Assembly: GCA_016722515.1 (NCBI GenBank)
Contig: JADKJE010000002.1
Span: 372,001 to 436,000 of the forward strand
Direction of reading: 5' to 3'
Source: Alphaproteobacteria bacterium
Lineage (GTDB): Bacteria > Pseudomonadota > Alphaproteobacteria > Rickettsiales > JADKJE01
DNA length: 64,000 nt
Below the pieces are notes generated by a model that saw only the letters and a list, made by a program, of their open reading frames with translations, did no database searches and was not told the DNA's origin. A program made the translations under genes and the position numbers. Below, one piece after another: positions 33,633-41,432 of the stretch (position 1 is its first letter; each line of letters starts with the position of its first letter).

Positions 33633-34877
33633 ATGGTTGCAGCGCCAAGTATTATTCGCAAACAAACTCATGCAGTTAAAGTGGGCAATGTCGTGGTGGG
33701 GGGTGGTGCTCCGGTAGTCGTGCAATCGATGACCAATACCGATACGGCCGATATTGAGTCTTCTTATATCCAGGTAAAGCAATTATTCCAGGCCGGTTCA
33801 GAAATTGTGCGGTTAACGGTTAATAATGAAGACGCGGCTAAGGCGTTACCTTACATCAAAGAAAAATTGCTTAAGGATGGCCTTCATGTTCCGCTCGTTG
33901 GATGTTTCCATTATAACGGCCACCGCTTATTGCAAGACTATCCCGATATGGCGGAAGCCCTTGATAAATATCGTATCAATCCTGGTAATGTAGGGTTTGG
34001 AGAAAAACGAGATAAGCAGTTTGAGATGATGATTGAAGAGGCATTGCGTCGTGATAAGGCTGTGCGTATTGGAGTTAACTGGGGTAGCCTCGATCAGGAG
34101 ATGGCAACATCGCTGATGGATGAAAATGCTAAATTAGCTAATCCCCGTCCTGCCGATGATATTTTAAGAGAAGCATTGGTTGTCTCGGCTTTAACTAGTG
34201 CGAAGAAAGCCGAAGCCATTGGGATGGAAGCCAATAAAATTATTATTTCTTGTAAGGTAAGCCGGATACAGGATTTGGTGTCTGTCTATCGCGAATTGTC
34301 CAAACGCAGCGATTATGCGCTGCATGTGGGATTAACAGAAGCCGGTATGGGATCGAAAGGAATTGTGGCAACATCGGCGGCATTGGCCATTCTTCTGCAA
34401 GACGGTATTGGCGATACCATTCGGGCATCGCTTACTCCGCAACCCGGTGAATCCCGCGATAAAGAGGTGATTGTTTGCCAGGAGTTATTGCAAACCATGG
34501 GGCTTCGATCGTTTACCCCGATGGTAACGGCATGTCCAGGATGTGGCAGAACCACGAGTACTTTCTTCCAGGAATTAGCCGATAAAATCCAGACCTATTT
34601 AAGGCAGCAAATGCCGATATGGAAAGAAAAATACGCAGGGGTAGAAACCATGAACGTAGCGGTTATGGGATGTATCGTGAATGGTCCTGGGGAAAGCAAA
34701 CATGCTAATATTGGCATCAGCTTACCAGGCACTGGCGAATCGCCTACGGCTCCGGTCTTTATAGACGGTCAAAAAGCCCATACCCTCCGTGGAGCGGGGA
34801 TAGCTGAGGAATTTCAGGCAATAGTAGAAACCTATGTCGAAAGGACTTATACGCACAAAATAAAGAACGACGCTTAG
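33633..34877 (+). CDS. ispG: 4-hydroxy-3-methylbut-2-enyl diphosphate synthase (IspG/GcpE)
   Basis: IspG is the iron-sulfur enzyme of the non-mevalonate isoprenoid pathway. The 414-aa protein starts at ATG 33633, with GAAGGA 7 bases upstream; the longer frame from 33594 lacks homology. N-terminal 'VQSMTNTDTADIESSYIQV' and 'LVGCFHYNGHRLL' belong to the TIM barrel; the 4Fe-4S ligands are in 'TACPGCGRTTS' and 'MGCIVNGPGESKHANIG'. It ends just before a strong bidirectional terminator shared with the convergent outer-membrane protein gene. Confidence 0.95.
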   Translation: MVAAPSIIRKQTHAVKVGNVVVGGGAPVVVQSMTNTDTADIESSYIQVKQLFQAGSEIVRLTVNNEDAAKALPYIKEKLLKDGLHVPLVGCFHYNGHRLLQDYPDMAEALDKYRINPGNVGFGEKRDKQFEMMIEEALRRDKAVRIGVNWGSLDQEMATSLMDENAKLANPRPADDILREALVVSALTSAKKAEAIGMEANKIIISCKVSRIQDLVSVYRELSKRSDYALHVGLTEAGMGSKGIVATSAALAILLQDGIGDTIRASLTPQPGESRDKEVIVCQELLQTMGLRSFTPMVTACPGCGRTTSTFFQELADKIQTYLRQQMPIWKEKYAGVETMNVAVMGCIVNGPGESKHANIGISLPGTGESPTAPVFIDGQKAHTLRGAGIAEEFQAIVETYVERTYTHKIKNDA

Positions 34878-34902
34878 GCTTTTTCCTAAGCCCTTATGCA
34901 AC

Positions 34903-34937
34903 AAAAAAAGCCTGGTTGTTAACAACCAGGCTTTTTT
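34903..34937. terminator. Bidirectional intrinsic terminator between ispG and the porin-like gene
   Basis: A perfect 11-base stem GCCTGGTTGTT/AACAACCAGGC (34910-34931), flanked by A7 on the left and T6 on the right, serves both convergent genes. A weaker hairpin (GCTTAGG/CCTAAGC) lies just upstream at about 34872-34890. Confidence 0.92.
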
Positions 34938-34955
34938 AACACAAAAATAGTTAAA

Positions 34956-35549
34956 CTAGAAACCGAAGTTAACACCGGCACCGAACGTCCAGTAGCTATC
35001 ATCAAGTGCTGTGTAGTTGATGCGTGTACGTGTTGAAACGTTATCGGTCAGATTATATTGAAGTCCTGCACCTAAACGGCCAGAAATCTGGTCATCTGAA
35101 GCGCTTCTTCCAGGAAAGCCGCTGGTAGTGATTTCAGAATCAATACGGTTATAGCCCAAACCAACGGATCCAAGAGCTTCAAGCTTTTTATCTGAAGTGA
35201 TAGGATAAAATCCTAATACGTCAAAATACATACCCTGTAATTTGGTATTGGTATTAACGGGAGTAACACCAGAGACTCCATTTTTTTCTCTTCTTTCAGT
35301 AAGATAGTAACCCAGTTCTGTACCCAAATATTCGCCAAAACGAGCACCCAGATGGATATTGCCGCCGTTAAAACGTGTGGCAAAGAAATCATTATTATTG
35401 ACGCCACCGCTGTTATTGCCGTAATCAAGGGTGGTGTATTCATAATCGCCACCAATATAATAAGCGCGATGCGATTCTTGCGCAGCAAAAGCGGAAAATG
35501 AAGCCGCAAAGGTACAAAGAGACAGTAGGGCAGTTGAAAAGATTTTCAT
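34956..35549 (-). CDS. Outer-membrane beta-barrel protein (OmpA-like/opacity porin fold)
   Basis: A 197-aa protein with a cleavable signal peptide (ending 'AASFSAFAAQ') and alternating aromatic/polar strands: 'RAYYIGGDYEYTTLDYG', 'GGNIHLGARFGEYLGTELGY' and 'GLGYNRIDSEI', finishing 'TFGAGVNFGF' with the C-terminal Phe needed for barrel insertion. It fits the eight-stranded small barrel (Opa/OmpA-like) superfamily common in alphaproteobacteria. The specific function is unknown. It has an almost ideal sigma-70 promoter and a strong terminator, so it is probably highly expressed. Confidence 0.82.
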   Translation of the reverse strand: MKIFSTALLSLCTFAASFSAFAAQESHRAYYIGGDYEYTTLDYGNNSGGVNNNDFFATRFNGGNIHLGARFGEYLGTELGYYLTERREKNGVSGVTPVNTNTKLQGMYFDVLGFYPITSDKKLEALGSVGLGYNRIDSEITTSGFPGRSASDDQISGRLGAGLQYNLTDNVSTRTRINYTALDDSYWTFGAGVNFGF

Positions 35550-35586
35550 GGGATTGTCCTTATGAACAGATTGACATTATGGGTCA

Positions 35587-35615
35587 ATTATAGAGCTATT
35601 TGGTATAATTTTCAA
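35587..35615 (-). promoter_or_regulatory. Predicted sigma-70 promoter of the outer-membrane barrel gene
   Basis: On the minus strand TTGAAA, a 17-base spacer and a perfect TATAAT lie about 40 bases before the start codon, with AAGGA as ribosome-binding site. Confidence 0.75.
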
Positions 35616-35631
35616 CAGCTTGTTGCTAAAA

Positions 35632-36537
35632 TCATTCATTGGTTATGAATTCACCTTTTTTGTAGCCTTGGATATAGAGCAAAGCGGTAAGGTCATTATG
35701 GTTAATACATGCTCTGGCTTGTTCCTGGACAATAGGTTTGGCGTGATATGCAATACCCAGACCGGCTTTGAGGAGCATGGGGATATCGTTGGCTCCATCG
35801 CCAATAGCCACGATTTCATCCAAGCCAAGTTGTTGGTTTTTGGCATAATGTTCTAGAAAATGGACCTTGGAGGTTTTATCAAGGATGGGTTCTTTGACGG
35901 TTCCAGTAAGTGCATCATGCTCGATTTCAAGAATATTGGCTTCATTGGTATGGAATCCAAGAGATTCGCTGACACGTGAAGTAAAGAAGGTAAACCCTCC
36001 AGAAACAAGAACACAGAAGCTGCCGTGCTTCCTCATGGTGCTGATTAACGTTTTTGCCCCATCCATAAAGATAATGCGCTCAGAATAGACGCGTTGGAGT
36101 GTCTCGGCAGGAAGGCCTTTTAACAAGGCTACCCGTTCTTGCAGTGCCTCTTTAAAGTCGAGCTCACCATTCATTGCGCGTTCTGTGATCGCCGCGACCC
36201 TTTCTTTTGCTCCGACGAAATCAGCTATTTCATCAATGCATTCTTGCTTGATCATCGTCGAATCCATATCCGCAATTAACATCTTCTTTCTGCGTTTTGC
36301 CACCGGTTGCACAATGGCATCAATGGGATGTGGATGAAGGGTTTGGCGGATTTTGGAACCTAGTTCGGCAATATCTGCAGGTGTATTAAAGAAAATATCG
36401 CACGCCTCATCTTTGCAAAGCCAGCTTATGTTTTCAACGCCACCTTTTGATTTTTCTATTGTTTTAAAGACTCTATTGATAGACACTTCATCAAGTGTGT
36501 ATTCAGAAGATGGCGAAATAAGTGTTACAACAAACAT
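35632..36537 (-). CDS. serB: Phosphoserine phosphatase
   Basis: SerB catalyses the last step of serine synthesis. The HAD motifs are complete: 'IADMDSTMIKQECIDEIAD' (nucleophile Asp), 'CVLVSGGFTFFTSRV' (motif II) and 'VAIGDGANDIPMLLKAG' (motif III). An N-terminal ACT-like region begins 'MFVVTLISPSSEY'. ATG 36537 is chosen: it matches the usual family N-terminus and has AAAGG 7 bases upstream, while the longer frame from 36666 runs antisense into miaA. The product is 301 aa. The start codon overlaps by two bases the start codon of divergent miaA. Confidence 0.93.
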   Translation of the reverse strand: MFVVTLISPSSEYTLDEVSINRVFKTIEKSKGGVENISWLCKDEACDIFFNTPADIAELGSKIRQTLHPHPIDAIVQPVAKRRKKMLIADMDSTMIKQECIDEIADFVGAKERVAAITERAMNGELDFKEALQERVALLKGLPAETLQRVYSERIIFMDGAKTLISTMRKHGSFCVLVSGGFTFFTSRVSESLGFHTNEANILEIEHDALTGTVKEPILDKTSKVHFLEHYAKNQQLGLDEIVAIGDGANDIPMLLKAGLGIAYHAKPIVQEQARACINHNDLTALLYIQGYKKGEFITNE

Positions 36538-37480
36538 GATTAAACCTTTAAACAAAGAACAACCGGATATTATCGTTATTGGTGGCCCAACAACAAGTGG
36601 AAAGACCAATATCGGAGTCATTTTAGCCGAGGAAATGCCCGCTGTCATCATTAATGCCGATGCCATGCAAATGTATCACGAAATACCGATTATCAGTGGA
36701 CAGCCTACCCGCGAAGAAAAACGGAATATCCCCCACGAGCTCTATGGGGTTCTCCCTGTAGCAACTCATGGTTCGGTCTTTATATGGCTGGAAATGGTTT
36801 GCAAACAGATTGATGCAGTAAGAAAAGCCGGTAAAACACCCATTCTCATTGGTGGTACGGGGATGTATATCGCCTCCCTTTATAAGGGTATTTCTCCGGT
36901 GCCGGCAGTGAGCCTTGAGGTAAAGAAGCGGGTGCGCAGCGATTTTGAATTATTGGGAAATGAGCGTTTTTATGAATTGCTCCTGATAAAAGATCCACAG
37001 ATTAAAGAGCATCTGCATGTAGGAGATTCTCAGCGCATGGTGAGGGCTATGGAAGTGCTTGAAGAAACGGGTGAATCGCTCTACCTCTTTCAAAAAATGC
37101 CGGCTAGTTTATTTTACTCAGACGATCAATTTAAGCTCTTTTTCCTCGAATTACCGAGGGAGAAACTGTATGACCGTTGCAATAAACGGTTCGTGGCTAT
37201 GGTCGAAGCTGGAGCCATTGCAGAAGTAAAAAACCTAGATGGATTAGGGCTTGATCCTAATTTGCCGGCGATGAGAGCGCATGGAGTTCCTGAGCTGCTT
37301 CACTATATCCATGAGACAATACCTCTGGATAAGGCAATTGAAACCGCTCAGAAAAATACCCGCCATTATGTCAAAAGACAATTTACCTGGTTTAAACATC
37401 AATTACCCCAAGCCACCCGTATTAATGCCGAAGATCCTCACAAAGCTGTCCAAGAAATCCGTAAACTTTGCTTGCTGTAG
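36536..37480 (+). CDS. miaA: tRNA dimethylallyltransferase
   Basis: MiaA adds the isopentenyl group to A37 of tRNAs reading UNN codons. The 314-aa protein has the P-loop 'VIGGPTTSGKTN', 'VIINADAMQMYHEIPIISGQ', 'PILIGGTGMYIASLYKGI' and 'RAHGVPELLHYI', plus the C-terminal 'TRHYVKRQFTWFKHQ'. The ATG at 36536 is the last usable start before the P-loop; it overlaps the serB start codon on the other strand, so its promoter must lie inside serB. No good ribosome-binding site is visible. Confidence 0.93.
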   Translation: MIKPLNKEQPDIIVIGGPTTSGKTNIGVILAEEMPAVIINADAMQMYHEIPIISGQPTREEKRNIPHELYGVLPVATHGSVFIWLEMVCKQIDAVRKAGKTPILIGGTGMYIASLYKGISPVPAVSLEVKKRVRSDFELLGNERFYELLLIKDPQIKEHLHVGDSQRMVRAMEVLEETGESLYLFQKMPASLFYSDDQFKLFFLELPREKLYDRCNKRFVAMVEAGAIAEVKNLDGLGLDPNLPAMRAHGVPELLHYIHETIPLDKAIETAQKNTRHYVKRQFTWFKHQLPQATRINAEDPHKAVQEIRKLCLL

Positions 37481-37516
37481 GCGGTCCAATCGAGTACAGT
37501 AGCCAAGAGGTAAGGC

Positions 37517-38245
37517 ATGAAAGAAGCAAAGAGACAAGTAGTACTTGATACAGAAACCACAGGTTTAGATCCCGAGCAAGGGCATAGAATAGTAGAAATC
37601 GGCTGTGTGGAACTCATTGACGGTGTGCGTACCCAAAATTTCTACCATAGATACATTAATCCTGAGCGTGATATGCCAGACGAAGCTTTTCGGATCCATG
37701 GTATCTCAAGTGAGTTTTTAAGTGATAAGCAGACATTTGCTGATATCTATGAAGAATTCATGGAATTTTTGGGGGATGCTCAATTGGTCATCCATAATGC
37801 GGCCTTTGACATTAAATTCCTCAAAGCTGAATCGAAACGCTTAGGAAGGGTGTTCTTTCAAGAGGAACGGGAAGTGATTGATACGCTTCTTATTGCCCGT
37901 AAGAAATATCCTGGCGCTAAGGCTAATTTGGATGCGCTTTGTTCGCGTTACGGTATTAATATTGATCACCGTGAGAAGCACGGGGCATTGTTGGATGCAG
38001 AATTGCTCGCACGGGTTTACATTGAAATGACCGGCGGTGCCCAACGCGACATGTTGGCAACCATTCAAACCAGCACCTTCAAGCCTCAACGCAAAAATCC
38101 ATCACGCCTTGACAATCAGATATCCACCAAGACGCCGCGTACCAGCCGTCATTTTCCGATTAATCAAGACGAAATTAACCGGCACCGCGAGTTCTTGAAA
38201 AAGCTAAAATACCCTTTATGGACTGCCGTAGAAGAAAGTTCCTAG
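37517..38245 (+). CDS. dnaQ: DNA polymerase III epsilon subunit (3'-5' exonuclease)
   Basis: The proofreading subunit of the replicative polymerase. DEDDh exonuclease motifs are complete: ExoI 'VVLDTETTGLDPEQGHRIVE', ExoII 'LVIHNAAFDIKFLKAES' and ExoIII 'HGALLDAELLARVYIEM'. The C-terminal tail (residues about 180-242) binds the alpha subunit in this family and is normally variable. The 242-aa length is typical. It starts 36 bases after miaA, with AAGAGG upstream. Confidence 0.94.
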   Translation: MKEAKRQVVLDTETTGLDPEQGHRIVEIGCVELIDGVRTQNFYHRYINPERDMPDEAFRIHGISSEFLSDKQTFADIYEEFMEFLGDAQLVIHNAAFDIKFLKAESKRLGRVFFQEEREVIDTLLIARKKYPGAKANLDALCSRYGINIDHREKHGALLDAELLARVYIEMTGGAQRDMLATIQTSTFKPQRKNPSRLDNQISTKTPRTSRHFPINQDEINRHREFLKKLKYPLWTAVEESS

Positions 38246-38257
38246 GGCCGCATCTCA

Positions 38258-38932
38258 TTAAGCACTGGCAGTTGGCATATTGGCCTGTGTGTAACTGGCC
38301 ATAAACATCATGCTCGTTTTAGTATGATCAATCTCAAGCGTTACCTCGCAGTCTGAGGCAAGGAGCTTGGTATAATGGAGTTGAACATTTTTCGTATCAA
38401 TCGCAGCTGTGCTGGATGTATTTAAAAGTATCTCCAGCCATTCTGGTTTAACTAAAACATTAGGACCTTCTGCCCCAATGCAAAGTTGTTTTCCCTGGTC
38501 AATACGTTTCAGCGCTACTTTCAATGTGCCGCCTTCCAGCAGACATGTTGCCGAAATGAGCAACATATTTAAAAGTAATTTGCCCAGGCGATTGCTCAAC
38601 GGAATGCCTGAGGCTTCCGTAGCAAAATTATCCCAAACAAGTTTAACCTTACTGCTTTCATACATATGTTCAGAAAGCTGTCTGAGTTGAGAAATACTGA
38701 TTTCGGTTGTTTGATAAATAAAACCGTAAGCGATACGGTAAAACTGAACGCGTGCCATTAGCTGCTCAGAGCTTTCTTTTACCAAGGCAAAAGCCTGTTC
38801 TTTAATGGGACCTTCTTCTCCGGTTAAATACTCAAGTCCGTTGCTGACAGCACCCACTGGTCCAGATATATCATGGATTAGTTTGGCTATCATTAATTCA
38901 GAAAGTTCACGTTTACCTTCAGGCATAGTCAT
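38258..38932 (-). CDS. chpT: ChpT-like histidine phosphotransferase
   Basis: A 224-aa protein with the ChpT arrangement: a DHp-like helix holding the phospho-accepting His20 in 'LIHDISGPVGAVSNGLEYL', a second long helix ('SSEQLMARVQFYRIAYGFI') and a degenerate GHKL-like C-terminal domain without ATP-binding boxes. In Caulobacter ChpT relays phosphate from CckA to CtrA and CpdR, controlling cell cycle and flagellar genes. Its presence next to a flagellar operon is a strong alphaproteobacterial marker. It converges with dnaQ (12-base gap). Confidence 0.85.
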   Translation of the reverse strand: MTMPEGKRELSELMIAKLIHDISGPVGAVSNGLEYLTGEEGPIKEQAFALVKESSEQLMARVQFYRIAYGFIYQTTEISISQLRQLSEHMYESSKVKLVWDNFATEASGIPLSNRLGKLLLNMLLISATCLLEGGTLKVALKRIDQGKQLCIGAEGPNVLVKPEWLEILLNTSSTAAIDTKNVQLHYTKLLASDCEVTLEIDHTKTSMMFMASYTQANMPTASA

Positions 38933-39080
38933 TCATCCTCAAATTCCTACCTCTTGAATAACGCTAAATAGCCCAAAAGGCAATTTTTTCCTCATCAGCT
39001 AGGGTTCATTTATGTCATACAGATGAAGGTCTAAAGTTAAAAGTTATTATAAATCAATTGTTTGTGTGCGTTATAAAATG

Positions 39081-39096
39081 TGGCACAGCTTTTGCT
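39081..39096 (+). promoter_or_regulatory. Sigma-54 (-24/-12) promoter of fliK-flgD-flgE
   Basis: TGGCAC, five bases, TTGCT: GG and GC doublets with the required 10-base separation, matching the RpoN consensus closely. It lies about 37 bases before fliK and is the only good match I saw in an intergenic region. FlbD is the obvious candidate activator. Confidence 0.85.
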
Positions 39097-39132
39097 TGTA
39101 TGAGAAAAGAATAATTATGCAAGGTATGCATT

Positions 39133-40608
39133 ATGAGTGATGTGCTACAAGGTATCGTAGCTTCTATTGGAGGGGTGCCTCAATCAACGGCTGCACGGGG
39201 TGCAACGGGGAAAGGGCTGGCATCTTTTGAAGATCGGCTCTCACAAACAACAAACCCGTTGGCTGGTGTTCTTGCTCATGGTGGTATCACTCCTTTTCAA
39301 ATGCAGCCTGAGAATAAAAATCCACCAGTATTAACAAGCGCAGCTATTCCAACGGTTAGTCAGGTTGGTGATCCGAACGGACTATTAGTTTCTACGGGAG
39401 GTGATGTTCAAACATTATCTGAGATGTTGCAACAAGGAACATCTGTCCACTCGAATTTATTAAGCTCGCCGCAAAATAGGCCATCATTTGAAAATGGTAT
39501 GTGGGAATTGCTGGCTCATAAACAGGGTCGTGGTTTATTGAACCAGGCATTACCTTCACAGTCTGCTAATGTGTCTGATAAGTTAAATCAAGCCGTTGCA
39601 ACAGCATCCTCTTTAGACATAAATCCAATCAGTCTTGATGGCGGCGCAACGGATCTCTTGAATAATAGTCTCTCACACGATCAAAACCAGAATGCGCTCT
39701 TGGAGCAAAATAATGCACAATCCTTCCCTTTGGCAAATCCCATCGTTAATCAACAAACGAGTCAAAATAGTACAGCGGGAACGATACTGCAGGCGTCAGG
39801 CGGTGTTTTGCCACTGCTGCATGATAATGGTGCTGCAAAAACGCAAGTGAATGAAAAGCAAAATCTACTGGCGCGTTTGAATGCCGCGCAAACCAATCTT
39901 AAATCCAATACATTAAATGCCAATACAGACTCGTCAACCGAAGCGTTGGCAACGAAGTCAGCCAATAATGTTGAATCTATTTTTAATCGAATGAATCTGG
40001 CGAATCATGAAGGGGGCAAAAAAGAAAGCAAATTTCAAAATCCGTCTGACATATCGAGCCAATCAACCTTTAACATGATTCATCACATTCAACCCAATGC
40101 GTTATCGGATAATGCAGAAAAATCCAACCTCATCCAATTGCCAACATCTCAGGATCAAATGGTTGAACAGATTGGCTTAACCGTTGCTTCAAAAGCAAAA
40201 GATGGTACGCAACATATTAAAATACAGCTTCATCCTGCAGATCTTGGCAGGGTTGATATACAATTGAATTTTACTAAGGATGGCCTTAGCCATGTCACCA
40301 TTGTGGCTGATAAAAAGGATACGCTCGATTTGTTGCAAAAGGATGTAAAGAATCTTGAAACAGCATTGGTCGGTGCGGGGGTGAAAACCGATAGTGGCAA
40401 TTTAAGTTTTGATTTTAAGCAACAGCATTCGCAGCGGATGATGGATTTTGCCCAACAGCAATCGGATTCACAATCCAATCATCAGGGGTTCTCCAGAAAT
40501 GAATATCTTAGTGCGTTAAAAGATGATTCATCCTATGAAGATGCCAATATACAACCCATTCAGTATCATTATCTCAACATGCGCCATGGTGTTGATATTT
40601 CAGTTTAG
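39133..40608 (+). CDS. fliK: Flagellar hook-length control protein FliK
   Basis: A 491-aa protein, mostly low-complexity Ser/Asn/Gln-rich, with a conserved C-terminal hook-length control domain (about residues 350-440): 'HIKIQLHPADLGRVDIQLNF', 'LSHVTIVADKKDTLDLLQKD' and 'LETALVGAGVKTDSGNLSF'. FliK is secreted by the flagellar export system and switches it from hook to filament substrates. It is the first gene behind the sigma-54 promoter, followed after 11 bases by flgD. The variable middle is usual for FliK. Confidence 0.9.
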   Translation: MSDVLQGIVASIGGVPQSTAARGATGKGLASFEDRLSQTTNPLAGVLAHGGITPFQMQPENKNPPVLTSAAIPTVSQVGDPNGLLVSTGGDVQTLSEMLQQGTSVHSNLLSSPQNRPSFENGMWELLAHKQGRGLLNQALPSQSANVSDKLNQAVATASSLDINPISLDGGATDLLNNSLSHDQNQNALLEQNNAQSFPLANPIVNQQTSQNSTAGTILQASGGVLPLLHDNGAAKTQVNEKQNLLARLNAAQTNLKSNTLNANTDSSTEALATKSANNVESIFNRMNLANHEGGKKESKFQNPSDISSQSTFNMIHHIQPNALSDNAEKSNLIQLPTSQDQMVEQIGLTVASKAKDGTQHIKIQLHPADLGRVDIQLNFTKDGLSHVTIVADKKDTLDLLQKDVKNLETALVGAGVKTDSGNLSFDFKQQHSQRMMDFAQQQSDSQSNHQGFSRNEYLSALKDDSSYEDANIQPIQYHYLNMRHGVDISV

Positions 40609-40619
40609 AGGAAACAAAC

Positions 40620-41411
40620 ATGTCAATTAACAGCGTTACTCAAACCACTATTTTACCCACCAGAACTACCAATTCCAGCAGTGCGGCAAATACCGCCTCA
40701 AGTTCGACTTCATCCGATAGTAGTAAGGCTGCTCAAACGTTAGCCGGTGATTTTAGTAATTTTTTAAAGCTATTGACTGTCCAGCTGCAAAATCAGGATC
40801 CTACACAGCCATTGGATGCCAATGCATTTACCAACCAGTTGGTCAGCTTTTCCGGTGTGGAGCAAGCGGTAAAAACCAATAAGAATCTTGAAAGCATTAT
40901 TCAAATGTCACAAGAGAGCCAAATTAATAATGCCGTTTCATATCTTGGAAATGTGGTTGAAGTTGAGGGCAGTAAAGCTGAACTTAAGAACGGGCAGGCA
41001 CTCTTTAGTTATGATTTACCATCAAGTGCCAAAAACGTTTTTGTTTCTATCAGTGACCAAAATGGCAAAGTTGTTTATACGAGCAATGGTGAAACAACAG
41101 CAGGAAAACATCAATTTGTCTGGACGGGTGTTAATCAAAGCCAGCAACGATTACCTGATGGTTCGTATGATATTACAGTTAGTGCATTAGATGATAAAGG
41201 GCAGCCGATTGTGCCCAAAACGACCATTACCGGTCAGGTAGATTCCGTTGCCATTCAAAATGATGGAGCCGTTTTGTCCATTGGTGATCTGAATTTTTCA
41301 ACAGACAAAGTGTTAAGCGTAAAAGCCCCGTCCTATGCTTATTTGGGCGGACAAACATCTGCGGGTTCGGATACGGGCGCAGATACCGAATCAACAACAC
41401 ATTCAAATTAA
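40620..41411 (+). CDS. flgD: Flagellar hook assembly scaffold FlgD
   Basis: FlgD caps the growing hook and is required for FlgE polymerisation. The 263-aa protein has the signature 'FLKLLTVQLQNQDPTQPLDA' plus 'NAFTNQLVSFSGVEQAVKTN' in its N-terminal half, then the Tudor/FnIII-like domains with 'GKHQFVWTGVNQSQQRLPDG' and 'YDITVSALDDKGQ'. A Ser/Thr-rich N-terminus is normal. It has 20 bases to flgE and is in one operon with fliK. Confidence 0.95.
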   Translation: MSINSVTQTTILPTRTTNSSSAANTASSSTSSDSSKAAQTLAGDFSNFLKLLTVQLQNQDPTQPLDANAFTNQLVSFSGVEQAVKTNKNLESIIQMSQESQINNAVSYLGNVVEVEGSKAELKNGQALFSYDLPSSAKNVFVSISDQNGKVVYTSNGETTAGKHQFVWTGVNQSQQRLPDGSYDITVSALDDKGQPIVPKTTITGQVDSVAIQNDGAVLSIGDLNFSTDKVLSVKAPSYAYLGGQTSAGSDTGADTESTTHSN

Positions 41412-41432
41412 GATAATTTAGGGAGAACGATC

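Noticed and set aside
33495..33782. N-terminal extension of hemC
   Set aside because: The frame stays open 288 bases upstream, but the extra residues are low complexity, overlap the ispG leader and lie outside the family; ATG 33494 gives the normal length.
36538..36666. N-terminal extension of serB antisense to miaA
   Set aside because: Open by chance through the miaA P-loop region; the family N-terminus begins at ATG 36537.
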